Shown here: piece by piece, positions 26,815 to 34,741 of the stretch
How the letters are laid out: every line of letters begins with the position of its first letter
Position numbering within the stretch: the first letter of the stretch is position 1
NCBI GenBank assembly: GCA_947165195.1
Contig: CAMUZJ010000003.1
Span: forward strand, 1 to 34,795
Length of the DNA stretch: 34,795 nt
Source of the DNA: an uncultured Bacillota bacterium
Lineage (GTDB): Bacteria > Bacillota_I > Bacilli_A > RF39 > UBA660
Direction: 5' to 3'
Notes under the pieces: generated by a model
The model's database searches: none
The model's input: only the letters and a program-made list of their open reading frames with translations
What the model was told of the DNA's origin: nothing
Translations under genes and position numbers: made by a program

Positions 26815-28314
26815 TTATTTTTTTATGTAACAACATCCTGTAACATCATCGTGTCGTGCTTGAGTAGTCGCAGCCTGTATTATAATCTTTCGCAATATTT
26901 CATTGCCTTTGTTCCCTTGTGCAATTAGACTCATAGTTTGATCACTTAAGTTATCTGTTACACCATCAGTAAATAGAAATAGTTTATCATAATCAATATT
27001 TTTTATTTTATACAAGTCTGGTACCCCTTCTTTTTTTCCTAAATACCTTGTAAGTACAGAGCCCTTTTGACACCTTAATGCCTCTTCTTTTGAAATTTGA
27101 TTTTTGCGATATAAATCCCATACTATTGTATTATCTAAAGTTACAGGATAAAATTGTTCATTTTTCGTTACGTAAATTCTAGTATCTCCATAATTTATAA
27201 GATACGTATCATTTTCTGTAATTAGTGCTAATCCAATTGCTGACCCAATCACTCGAATACGTGATTCTTGCGTGTTTCTTTTTATTCTTTCAACCCTATT
27301 TGTTATAAAAGAATTAATTGCTATAATTTTTTTACCTAATGATTTAATTATCTCTGCTTGATCTGTTATTTTTGGAGCATCTAAATTCAAAAACCATTTT
27401 TCCAATTCAACAGATATTATTTCTTGAAATTTCTTATGTAATCTGGAACCATTAACAAAATCTGTAACACATAATAACTTCAAATCATTTTTGGTTGGAT
27501 GCGTAATCGCTAAATAATTTTCTTTATTATAATTATTTTTACCTTTTATTGATAATCCACTTACAATAAAATCATCTGATTTGTCTAATGTAATGCTAGA
27601 GCCGTTCAACATATAGATATCTTTATAATCTTCTTTTTTATTAATAAGCTGTATATCATAAAAATATTGATCTGCCACATCATAAAAATACCTATCATAT
27701 TCATCTCTGCTTAATTGTGGGTATCTTTTATTGAAAAACATTGAGATTTTTTCTATTGCCTTATTATAATCCTCTTTTTGTCTTTCTTTCATTTTTATTT
27801 TATATAAAAAATCACCTATTACCTCGTGATCTTCTGAATAATACTTTTTCTGCATATTAAAATTTTCTTTATTTACAAAAGCTTCGTAATCTACTACACC
27901 ATTACTTTTTATAGATAAATATCGATAATTGTTGTATTCTTGATTTTTTGAATAATCCTCATATAATCCATTGTGCCCTACTTCAAATTGATTATTGGAA
28001 AAAATATAATTAACATAGGTAGATGGTAGTAATGAACATCTCAAAGCAGAGCTTGGTGTGTCAAACATATCGTATACTTTTTCTTTTACTTTAAACAGTT
28101 CATTTTCTCCGCAATAAAATTTATATATATTATTATCTTTTTTTATATATATAGGTTTTATAATTTTATTTTTCTCTATTATATCTTTAGCAAATAGCGT
28201 AGCTACCCCGTTATTAATAAATGTACCAAAACTTTCGGAAAGTCCTTTAAGCAATTCTACTAGTGTCATATCCATTTCATTATTGTATTTAGTAATTATT
28301 TTTGATAAGTCCAT
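26815..28314 (-). CDS. Divergent PP2C-type phosphatase with a large unfamiliar N-terminal region
   Basis: 499 residues. Residues ~248-499 are a PP2C domain: the usual RxxNED is degraded to GKNNYNKENY, and DGMGG is D285-F-V-N-G. NYGDTRIYV (374-382), LFTDGVTDNL with D450, and RHDDVTG with D489/D490 are well kept. Most metal-binding aspartates survive, so activity is possible but not certain. The region DNTIVWDLYRKNQISKEEA aligns by eye with the other PP2C in the window. Residues 1-247 have no motif I know; they are rich in Tyr, Asn and Lys and contain repeated YFYD segments (209-212, 217-220). No transmembrane helix or signal. TTTGAGGTGA precedes the ATG. Next gene on the strand is the giant glucan synthase, after 106 bp with its own promoter. 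Confidence 0.82.
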   Translation of the reverse strand: MDLSKIITKYNNEMDMTLVELLKGLSESFGTFINNGVATLFAKDIIEKNKIIKPIYIKKDNNIYKFYCGENELFKVKEKVYDMFDTPSSALRCSLLPSTYVNYIFSNNQFEVGHNGLYEDYSKNQEYNNYRYLSIKSNGVVDYEAFVNKENFNMQKKYYSEDHEVIGDFLYKIKMKERQKEDYNKAIEKISMFFNKRYPQLSRDEYDRYFYDVADQYFYDIQLINKKEDYKDIYMLNGSSITLDKSDDFIVSGLSIKGKNNYNKENYLAITHPTKNDLKLLCVTDFVNGSRLHKKFQEIISVELEKWFLNLDAPKITDQAEIIKSLGKKIIAINSFITNRVERIKRNTQESRIRVIGSAIGLALITENDTYLINYGDTRIYVTKNEQFYPVTLDNTIVWDLYRKNQISKEEALRCQKGSVLTRYLGKKEGVPDLYKIKNIDYDKLFLFTDGVTDNLSDQTMSLIAQGNKGNEILRKIIIQAATTQARHDDVTGCCYIKK

Positions 28315-28712
28315 TCTTTCACCTCAAAGTAAGGACTATTATATCATGTATGCTTTTAGATGTAAAACGCTATCCAAAATTTGAATATAAGAAAGTTTAT
28401 ATAAATTTGCTAGTGCTTTTTTTCTATCCCTAAAATGAGCAAAAAAAAATTCTCACTTTCATTATCACTAAGTGGAATTTATTTTATCTATTTGATACTT
28501 TGAAACTTAAAGTTTCCATTTTTTGGTGGTATTTCTAATGTCATATCAATATAATCAACACAGGCAATGCATTTTATTTGTAACTGCTAATTATAATATT
28601 TAATGTCAAAAAGAATTTTATTGTTAAATCCAAATTGGCTATTAGACTGATTCTTATATTTTTGCAAAAAAAATCGTTGATATATACGATATATACAACG
28701 ACAAAATTCAAA
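28315..28712. other. Intergenic region, about 400 bp
   Basis: No complete gene. It contains the tRNA-Ser terminator at its right end, a palindrome GAAACTTAAAGTTTC, and on the minus strand a short coding-like stretch ending in TAG at 28500-28498 (peptide containing CVDYIDMTLEIPPKNG). That stretch has no start codon or RBS and may be a gene remnant. Confidence 0.4.
28665..28700 (-). terminator. Terminator of tRNA-Ser
   Basis: Stem CGTTG plus ATATAT pairing (one bulge) around a short loop, followed by ATTTTTTTT on the minus strand, 13 bp after the tRNA 3' end. Confidence 0.75.
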
Positions 28713-28803
28713 TGGCGGAGTAGGAGAGATTCGAACTCTCGCGTCAGTTGCCCGACCTACACCCTTAGCAGGGGCGCCTCTTCGGCCTCTTGAGTACTAC
28801 TCC
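28713..28803 (-). tRNA. tRNA-Ser(GCU)
   Basis: 91 nt with encoded CCA. Acceptor GGAGTAG / CTACTCC, long class II variable arm, anticodon GCT in the loop CTGCTAA. It reads AGC/AGU. Own promoter and terminator. Confidence 0.97.
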
Positions 28804-28823
28804 AATTGACTTCCGCATATATA

Positions 28824-28852
28824 ATGTTACAGTAAATTAATGTAAATGTCAA
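28824..28852 (-). promoter_or_regulatory. Promoter of tRNA-Ser
   Basis: Perfect TTGACA (28852-28847), 17 bp spacer, CTG then TAACAT (28829-28824). About 20 bp upstream of the tRNA 5' end. Confidence 0.75.
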
Positions 28853-28907
28853 CAAAAAGTATAGGTAGTTATAATATTTTGTGTAACTATTCACAGCCTA
28901 CAGCCTA

Positions 28908-28937
28908 TGAAATAAAAAACCTTGACTAACAAGGTTT
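28908..28937 (-). terminator. Terminator of the Ile-Asn-Glu tRNA transcript
   Basis: Stem AAACCTTG / CAAGGTTT with a 5-nt loop, then TTTATTTC on the minus strand, 11 bp after the tRNA-Glu 3' end. Confidence 0.85.
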
Positions 28938-28947
28938 AAAATCTAAT

Positions 28948-29024
28948 TGGTGACGAGTACGGAATTCGAATCCGTGAGTGCTGCCGTGAAAGGGCAGTGT
29001 GTTAAGCCGCTTCACCAACTCGCC
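28948..29024 (-). tRNA. tRNA-Glu(UUC)
   Basis: 77 nt with CCA. Acceptor GGCGAGT / ACTCGTC, anticodon TTC in loop CTTTCAC, T arm with GGATTCGAATTCC. Last gene of a three-tRNA transcript. Confidence 0.97.
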
Positions 29025-29028
29025 ATAA

Positions 29029-29105
29029 TGGCGCCCCAACTAGGACTTGAACCTAGGACCCCTTGATTAACAGTCAAGTGCTCTAACCAACTGAGCTATT
29101 GAGGC
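29029..29105 (-). tRNA. tRNA-Asn(GUU)
   Basis: 77 nt with CCA. Acceptor GCCTCAA / TTGGGGC (one wobble), anticodon GTT in loop CTGTTAA. Four bp from tRNA-Glu and five from tRNA-Ile. Confidence 0.97.
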
Positions 29106-29109
29106 ATAC

Positions 29110-29186
<77 letters not shown>

Positions 29187-29206
29187 GTACAAACAAGTAC
29201 TTCTTA

Positions 29207-29235
29207 AGTTTACACTATTTTTTTTTATTTTGCAA
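29207..29235 (-). promoter_or_regulatory. Promoter of the tRNA-Ile-Asn-Glu transcript
   Basis: TTGCAA (29235-29230), 17 bp spacer, GTG then TAAACT (29212-29207), about 20 bp before tRNA-Ile. Confidence 0.65.
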
Positions 29236-29527
29236 GAGAAAATTTATTTTTTTAATTTATTTGTTGTTCTTTCTCAATTGCAAATATAGAATACTATAAA
29301 ATATATGTTAAAGTCAAGTCATTTTTATAATTTTTATTTTTTTTATTCATTCTAATAATATAAGATAATATAATATTTAGCACTTATTATTAATAATTAA
29401 ATTACTAACCTTTCAAAATTATAATACAACATAAATAGGTATTCATAACTAATAATTTTCTTTTATATTAAATTTACGGTTTTAATACTAAAAACTACTA
29501 ATTTATATATAAATTTAAAAAAATCTC

Positions 29528-29556
29528 TTGAAAATATTTTCTTTTTGATATAGAAT
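29528..29556 (+). promoter_or_regulatory. Promoter of tRNA-Lys
   Basis: TTGAAA at 29528-29533, 17 bp spacer, TAGAAT at 29551-29556, about 19 bp before the tRNA. Confidence 0.65.
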
Positions 29557-29575
29557 AAATATGCAGTTTGTGAAT

Positions 29576-29651
29576 GGGCTGTTAGCTCAGTTGGTAGAGC
29601 AACTGACTCTTAATCAGTGGGTCTAGGGTTCGAATCCCTAACAGCCCACCA
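29576..29651 (+). tRNA. tRNA-Lys(CUU)
   Basis: 76 nt with CCA. Acceptor GGGCTGT / ACAGCCC, anticodon CTT in loop CTCTTAA. It reads AAG. The only plus-strand tRNA seen. Confidence 0.97.
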
Positions 29652-29666
29652 TTTATAATTGTGTCT

Positions 29667-29691
29667 AAGGCATCGTTAGATGCTTTTTTTT
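29667..29691 (+). terminator. Terminator of tRNA-Lys
   Basis: Stem AAGGCATC / GATGCTTT (one wobble) with loop GTTA, running into eight T. Confidence 0.85.
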
Positions 29692-29725
29692 GTTGTATGT
29701 GCGTAAATATTATAGATATATACTT

Positions 29726-29766
29726 ATAAAAAGGAGCTATAAAAATTTTTATAACTCCCCTTTTTT
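29726..29766. terminator. Terminator of the ddl operon (possibly bidirectional)
   Basis: A 13-bp arm pair GGAGTTATAAAAA / TTTTTATAGCTCC (one U-G wobble in the minus RNA) followed by TTTTTATAAG on the minus strand. The other flank is CCCCTTTTTT on the plus strand. Confidence 0.8.
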
Positions 29767-29779
29767 ATATATAATATAT

Positions 29780-30997
29780 TTATCTTAATTTTTCTTTAAA
29801 TCCTTTTGAACCTCCATTAGCAGAAAAACCTTGTAATATATTACTTTCAAAAGAATATGTTTTACTCATTCGTTTCTTATAGTTCTTTATTCCTATTTGT
29901 ATCATATTATCTAACATAGTTGCAAAATCTAGCCCCTTGGCATCCCATAAATAGAAAGCTAAGCTACCTGGGATTGAATTAATTTCATTTATATAAACTT
30001 TTTGACTCTTTTTATCTATTAAAAAGTCTATTCGTGAATTACCTGAACATCCTAAGGATTTAAAAGCTAAAACAGCTATATTTTCTATTTCCTTTCTAGT
30101 ATTTTCTGATAATTCAGCTGGTAATTTTCGACTAGTAGATGCCATTCCTTTTGAAGAAGTAACTTTAAGTTTTTTTGCTCCTTTAATTTTACCTTTTCCA
30201 TCCCCAATATATTTATCACCAAAAGTTAAAAATTTATTTGCAGATATTACTTCTTCTATCTCACTTAATTTTTGATGCTCATAATTTCCCATAACAGCAA
30301 TATTTACTTCCATTAGGTTTTCTACAACTTCCTCAATAACGATTTTCTTATCATATTGTATAGCATCATCAATACCTTTTATTAATTTTTCTTCATCTTC
30401 ACATACACTTATTCCGACAGAAGATCCTGTACATGCAGGTTTAACTATGACAGGATAATTTAATTTTGAAACTTTTTCTAATATTTTAGTAGGATCATTT
30501 CTATAATCACTATCATAAAACCACACATATTTAGTTATTGGAAGATTAGAATTTGTCCAAATATTTTTCATAAATACTTTATCTTGCCCAACAACAGATG
30601 CATAAACATCACTTCCTACAAAAGGAATTCCTATGGATTGTAAATACCCCTGCAAAACTCCATCCTCTACATTGGTACCATGTACAATTGGGAAGGCAAT
30701 ATCTATTTCTTTTACAACAGATTTAAGTATTCCCTTTTTATTTTGTAAAATAAAATTACCATCTTTATTGTAAAGAACAACATTTTTACAATATTTTTTT
30801 ATTAATCCAAAATCTTGATAAACTTCAATATCTTTTAATAAATCCCCAGTATACCATTCACGATTTTTTGTAATATATATCGGTATAACCTCATATTTTT
30901 CTAAATCCATTTTATTCATAGCTTGAATAGCAGAAATTATACTAACTTCATGCTCTACTGATTCTCCACCAAAAATAACCCCAACTTTAATTTTCAT
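29780..30997 (-). CDS. ddl: D-alanine--D-alanine ligase
   Basis: 405 residues. It joins two D-Ala using ATP to make the dipeptide that MurF adds to peptidoglycan precursors. Motifs: GGESVEHEVSIISA (10-23), GSDVYASVVGQDK, VKPACTGSSVGIS (ATP grasp), EEVVENLMEVN, and NEINSIPGS near the C-terminus with the metal-binding Glu/Asn. The omega-loop segment FLTFGDKY keeps the Lys-Tyr of D-Ala-D-Ala ligases rather than the His-type pattern of D-Lac ligases. It is longer than usual (about 350-370), mostly a Lys/Ser-rich C-terminal tail. The ATG at 30997 is chosen; the in-frame GTG at 31006 is part of the AGGAGTG ribosome binding site. Last gene of the operon, 11 bp after the Mur ligase. Confidence 0.93.
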   Translation of the reverse strand: MKIKVGVIFGGESVEHEVSIISAIQAMNKMDLEKYEVIPIYITKNREWYTGDLLKDIEVYQDFGLIKKYCKNVVLYNKDGNFILQNKKGILKSVVKEIDIAFPIVHGTNVEDGVLQGYLQSIGIPFVGSDVYASVVGQDKVFMKNIWTNSNLPITKYVWFYDSDYRNDPTKILEKVSKLNYPVIVKPACTGSSVGISVCEDEEKLIKGIDDAIQYDKKIVIEEVVENLMEVNIAVMGNYEHQKLSEIEEVISANKFLTFGDKYIGDGKGKIKGAKKLKVTSSKGMASTSRKLPAELSENTRKEIENIAVLAFKSLGCSGNSRIDFLIDKKSQKVYINEINSIPGSLAFYLWDAKGLDFATMLDNMIQIGIKNYKKRMSKTYSFESNILQGFSANGGSKGFKEKLR

Positions 30998-31008
30998 AAA
31001 AATCACTC

Positions 31009-32622
31009 CTATTCATTATATGTATCCGGTAAATCATTTTCAAATAATGCATAAACTTCCTGTTTTTGAGACAAATTTCCTATAAATGGGTAAGCCTCTC
31101 TAACATCATTAAATACAACTATTTTTTCTTTAGCAAATCCCTTTTCTAATAATCCTTCATATATTGGTTTTGTTCTATTTCTACCTATCAGTACTGCATA
31201 ATCAACTTTTGCTATTTCAGCAATCTGATTACCAAAAATTTTATTATATTCATATTCCTTGTTACCTAATTCAATCATCCCAGGAGTAACTATTACTTTC
31301 ATACCTGGCATCATACCTAAAACTTTACATGCATTTTTAGCACCAACTGGATTAGAATTATAGGCATCGTCAATCTGATAGAAATTCCCCAATCTTTTTA
31401 GCTCTAACCTATGTTCTACTGCTTTTACTTCTCGAACAGCCCTAATCAAATCATCAATTTCAATACCAAATTCTATACCGCAAGCTATGCCAGCTAATAT
31501 ATTATATACGTTGTGATCCCCAAGCAATTTGGTAGTAAATGTATATTTTTCAGTCATTCCTTTTATTATTACATCAAAAGTAGTTCCTTGATTAGAGCAT
31601 TTAATATTTGTAGCTCTGACATCTACATTTTCATTATTGATACCTATCCAAATAGTTCGAACCTTATTCTTTAGTTTATATCTAACTTGTTTTGAATCAT
31701 CACCATTTAAAATTGCAAAACCATCTTCAGGTAAAGATTCAATAAGTTCAAACTTTCCATCAATAATATTTTGTTCGCTACCAAACGATTCTAAATGAGC
31801 TGTTCCTATTGTTGTCAATATACCGTATTGTGGATGTACTAACTTACATAATCCTTTTATTTCTCCTTTTACATAAGCTCCCATCTCTGCTATAAATATA
31901 TCTGTAAACTTATCCATATAATTATTTACGGTCATAATTAAACCATTGTATGTATTAAGGTTCTTTGGGGTTGGTAATGCATTATATTTTACATTTAATA
32001 TATCGCCTAATATATTTTTACTGCTTGTTTTTCCATAGCTTCCAGTTATTCCTATTATTTTTAAATTACTCATTGATTTCAATTTACTTTGAGCCATTCT
32101 TTTAAAATGGAGATAAACACATCTTTCTATTGGAAAATTCATAATATTTGCAATAAAAACAATAATATTGTTAAACCAAATCATTGCACTAAGTGTTAAA
32201 AGTAAAGTCCATGTTAATTGAACATTGTTACTAAATATTAAAAATACAGTTGGAATGATATATAGTATTGAAATGGTAAAAATTAATCTTTTTATCCTTG
32301 CTGTTATAACAAGAGGCTTTTTATTTTGATCATTTTTTAAGCGGATTTTCCATTTTAAACTTAAAATTAAAGCAATTACTGCAAGTAAAATCATACTAAT
32401 TTTCGATATAATTTCTGTATCATAAATTACATATGTTCCAAAAATACTGATACACATAATAGCTAAATCCAAGTCAAAAAACAGTTTATAGTTTTGATTA
32501 ATCCATTTTAAATATCTATTATTTTCATTATATAAGTTTTGCTGTAGCATATGTAAATTTCTTTTGCATTTATAATAAGTCAAAAAAAAGTAGCTAATTA
32601 TGATTAATAAAATATATATCAT
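31009..32622 (-). CDS. MurF-like Mur ligase with N-terminal membrane domain
   Basis: 537 residues. Residues 1-165 carry about five hydrophobic helices (1-17, 50-66, 73-90, 112-130, 136-160). This replaces the small N-terminal substrate domain of normal MurF (about 450 residues in all). From 189 on there is a Mur ligase core: P-loop GITGSYGKTSS (191-201), IAEMGAY, TTIGTAHLESFGS, LNGDD, LLGDHNVYNILAGIA, and C-terminal DDAYNSNPVGAKNA. These are close to MurF, which adds D-Ala-D-Ala to UDP-MurNAc-tripeptide. The downstream ddl gene supports that role. AGGAGG precedes the ATG. A membrane-bound enzyme could act on lipid-linked or wall-modifying substrates instead; this is open. Confidence 0.88.
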   Translation of the reverse strand: MIYILLIIISYFFLTYYKCKRNLHMLQQNLYNENNRYLKWINQNYKLFFDLDLAIMCISIFGTYVIYDTEIISKISMILLAVIALILSLKWKIRLKNDQNKKPLVITARIKRLIFTISILYIIPTVFLIFSNNVQLTWTLLLTLSAMIWFNNIIVFIANIMNFPIERCVYLHFKRMAQSKLKSMSNLKIIGITGSYGKTSSKNILGDILNVKYNALPTPKNLNTYNGLIMTVNNYMDKFTDIFIAEMGAYVKGEIKGLCKLVHPQYGILTTIGTAHLESFGSEQNIIDGKFELIESLPEDGFAILNGDDSKQVRYKLKNKVRTIWIGINNENVDVRATNIKCSNQGTTFDVIIKGMTEKYTFTTKLLGDHNVYNILAGIACGIEFGIEIDDLIRAVREVKAVEHRLELKRLGNFYQIDDAYNSNPVGAKNACKVLGMMPGMKVIVTPGMIELGNKEYEYNKIFGNQIAEIAKVDYAVLIGRNRTKPIYEGLLEKGFAKEKIVVFNDVREAYPFIGNLSQKQEVYALFENDLPDTYNE

Positions 32623-32634
32623 ATATAAATCCTC

Positions 32635-33366
32635 CTATAAAAAGTTATCCAAGATACTTATTACGCGATTTAAATTTTCTATATAAGCATAATGTGTTCC
32701 TTTCAATGTTATCAATGCAGCATCAGGCATTATTTTTTCAAGTAAAGAAGCTTCTGATATAGGGGCTTCAGTATCATTTTCTCCCCAAATTAACAAAGTA
32801 GGCTCCTCTATTTTTTTTGCATATTCAGATAAATCTTCATTAACTACATTAACTAATGTTTGACGCATTATTGGGCTAGCAGCCTTATAATCTCTAGATC
32901 CTATATACCTTTTCATATAATCTCCAAAATTATTTAAAAATGGCATCTTTTTAATTGTTTTTAACACTTTAACATGTAATGGCAATTTTTTTTGAATTCT
33001 AATACAAGGAGCTCCAAATAATACAACTTTTTCTACTGGATGATTAGCAGAATAACGAATAGCTAGTCTTCCACCAAAAGAATGTCCTATTATTATTGGT
33101 TTTTCTATGCCAACCAGTTGATTAAATTCTTCTAAAAAATCTGAATACCTTGTCATATCCCAGGCTATTTTTGGCTCTCCACTACTACCAAATCCAGGTA
33201 AATCTAGTATAGTTATTCTGTATCTGTTAGCAAATGGATCTCCTAGCATCCTCATCATTTCAATATTCTGTCCCCATCCATGTAATAATAAAATATCTTT
33301 CCCTTCCCCATATTGTATGTAATTAATATCAACATTTTTAACTTTTATTTTCAATTCTATCACCAC
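32635..33366 (-). CDS. Alpha/beta hydrolase
   Basis: 243 residues, single alpha/beta-hydrolase domain with no signal peptide. Oxyanion segment LLLHGWGQN (27-34), DLPGFGSSG, nucleophile elbow GHSFGG with S96, acid D198 in WGENDTEAP and H225 in KGTHYAYIEN. The short cap suggests a small-molecule esterase or thioesterase; substrate unknown. The start is uncertain: GTG at 33366 lies at the expected transcription start, so TTG at 33354, which has GGTGATAG upstream, is a good alternative. First gene of the hydrolase-MurF-ddl operon, 12 bp before the Mur ligase. Confidence 0.88.
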   Translation of the reverse strand: MVIELKIKVKNVDINYIQYGEGKDILLLHGWGQNIEMMRMLGDPFANRYRITILDLPGFGSSGEPKIAWDMTRYSDFLEEFNQLVGIEKPIIIGHSFGGRLAIRYSANHPVEKVVLFGAPCIRIQKKLPLHVKVLKTIKKMPFLNNFGDYMKRYIGSRDYKAASPIMRQTLVNVVNEDLSEYAKKIEEPTLLIWGENDTEAPISEASLLEKIMPDAALITLKGTHYAYIENLNRVISILDNFL

Positions 33367-33743
33367 ACTTTGATTATAACATATTTATTTTCTTTTCATA
33401 TATATAATAAACTGAATAAAATAAGAAAATATACATATTAATTATCTTTAATGTAAAATATTGTAAAAATCATCTTTATCCATATATTCTAAATAAACAT
33501 AGAAAATATTTTTTTATTTTGAAGTTCTCCCATTATGATTATAAACCTTGCAACTTTACTCAATTAATTTTTTTTGAACTTACGATACATCTTTATTATT
33601 GTAGCCAAATCTATTATAGCCCATATACCCATTTTTTTTGAATACTTCTATTTTTTCTTAAATAAACTTTTTATTAAAGTTATCACTAATTTTATTTTGT
33701 AATTTTAATTTAACATTGAATAATAAAATTAGGGGGTGATAAA
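33367..33743. other. Intergenic region, about 380 bp
   Basis: No supported gene. Short minus-strand stretches around 33550-33640 look faintly coding (for example a peptide with GYNRFGYNN) but have stops within 25 codons and no RBS. The extended -10 for the hydrolase operon lies at its left end. Confidence 0.45.
33373..33378 (-). promoter_or_regulatory. Extended -10 of the hydrolase-MurF-ddl operon
   Basis: TGT followed by perfect TATAAT on the minus strand, putting the transcript start near 33366. No convincing -35. Confidence 0.5.
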
Positions 33744-34484
33744 ATGAATGGATATCAAAATGAGATAGACTTTGTCAATTGTTTAAATAGAAAGTATGTC
33801 AGTCAATTAAGCAATAATATGAAAGATTTTTTATATGACTTATTTGATAATTTAAATGATAGTGATTATATCATTTGCTGGAAAAACAGTATTAATCAAA
33901 AGTCTGATATTTTTATTAAGATAAATAAATACGTAAAAGGTGTCAGTCTGAAATTAGGTCATGATAATTCAGTTCATAGTGAATCTATTCAAAATTTTAA
34001 AATATTTTTGGAAGATTTAGAAATTCCTTATAAAGTTATTAACTACTATATAAATTATCATTATGGTATAAAAAAAGAAAATGATAAAGTTATTGGAAAG
34101 TATACTGCTGAGGAATACAAAAAAAGTCATATAGAAGAGTTACGAATTCTAAACAAATATCTTAATAGGACGAAAGGAATAATATCAAGTGTTGATAGAT
34201 TTTTAGTAAAAAGTGCTAATAGTAGATATGATATATCAGCTATTGTAAGTGGAAATCCAAATAATTTCACATGGATAAAAAAAGACGATTTATATGATTT
34301 AGTATTGTCTCATCAAAGCGATTATACCACTACACCACATATTGGTAATTTAATAATTCAACCTAAAATTAGAAATTTATCAGGTAACTGCAAAAATCCT
34401 AAAGATATTTTTATTGTGCAAATTAAGTGGTATTTAGTATTTGAAGATATTGAAAATTTTAAAAAAAGAAGAAATTATAGTTAA
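33744..34484 (+). CDS. Hypothetical protein, weak PD-(D/E)xK nuclease-like pattern
   Basis: 246 residues, unrecognised. The ATG follows AGGGGGTGAT at good spacing. It is soluble and Asn/Lys/Tyr-rich. A helix with E7 is followed by the strand pair KSDIFIKI (53-60) and KGVSLKLG (65-72), so D55 and S68-L69-K70 give a D...SxK layout as in some restriction-type nucleases. SVHSES follows. The C-terminal part TTTPHIGNLIIQPKIRNLSG has the look of a conserved DNA-contacting or core segment. No methyltransferase is adjacent. It lies on the plus strand between the minus-strand hydrolase operon and tRNA-Gly, so it could be a recent insertion beside tRNA genes. Nuclease assignment is inference only. Confidence 0.6.
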   Translation: MNGYQNEIDFVNCLNRKYVSQLSNNMKDFLYDLFDNLNDSDYIICWKNSINQKSDIFIKINKYVKGVSLKLGHDNSVHSESIQNFKIFLEDLEIPYKVINYYINYHYGIKKENDKVIGKYTAEEYKKSHIEELRILNKYLNRTKGIISSVDRFLVKSANSRYDISAIVSGNPNNFTWIKKDDLYDLVLSHQSDYTTTPHIGNLIIQPKIRNLSGNCKNPKDIFIVQIKWYLVFEDIENFKKRRNYS

Positions 34485-34553
34485 AAAGAGTATTAATAAA
34501 TTGATGAAAAATTATAATTCAATTTATTTATAACTCTTTTTTGCTTTTTTATA
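34485..34553 (+). terminator. Terminator of the hypothetical nuclease-like gene
   Basis: Long imperfect stem: AAAAGAGT / ACTCTTTT plus AATAAATTGA / TCAATTTATT separated by a small internal loop, then TTGCTTTTTT. It begins right after the stop codon. Confidence 0.65.
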
Positions 34554-34571
34554 AAATGGAAAATTTATAAA

Positions 34572-34596
34572 CAAAAAAAATCTATCTTTCGATAGA
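34572..34596 (-). terminator. Terminator of the tRNA-Gly transcript
   Basis: Stem TCTATC / GATAGA with a GAAA tetraloop, then eight T on the minus strand. Confidence 0.8.
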
Positions 34597-34639
34597 ATTA
34601 TATGCCAAACTCGGTAATGGTTCCGAGCAGATTCCTCAA

Positions 34640-34714
34640 TGGAGCGAACGAGGGGAATCGAACCCCCATCGCAGCCTTGGCAAGGCCGCATTCTAACCAT
34701 TAAACCACATTCGC
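34640..34714 (-). tRNA. tRNA-Gly(GCC)
   Basis: 75 nt with encoded CCA. Acceptor GCGAATG / CGTTCGC, anticodon GCC in loop TTGCCAA, T arm GGGGGTTCGATTCCCC. It reads GGC/GGU. About 27 bp after the partial tRNA-Cys, probably the same transcript. Confidence 0.97.
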
Positions 34715-34741
34715 ATAAATTGATAAACATAAATAAAATAA

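Larger units (their letters stand above)
29187..29575. other. AT-rich spacer between divergent tRNA units
   Basis: About 390 bp with almost no G or C. It holds the two divergent tRNA promoters at its ends and nothing else I can support; no open frame with an RBS. Confidence 0.6.

Noticed and set aside
28660..28700. Palindrome near the tRNA-Ser gene considered as an operator or attachment site
   Set aside because: It has the stem plus T-run of a terminator at the right distance from the tRNA 3' end, and no direct repeat of the tRNA end was seen.
29187..29575. AT-rich region considered as a replication origin
   Set aside because: No DnaA-box cluster (TTATCCACA-like) and no origin genes nearby; it is explained as a divergent tRNA promoter spacer.
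34524..34730. 68-codon minus-strand open frame
   Set aside because: It runs straight through tRNA-Gly and its terminator.
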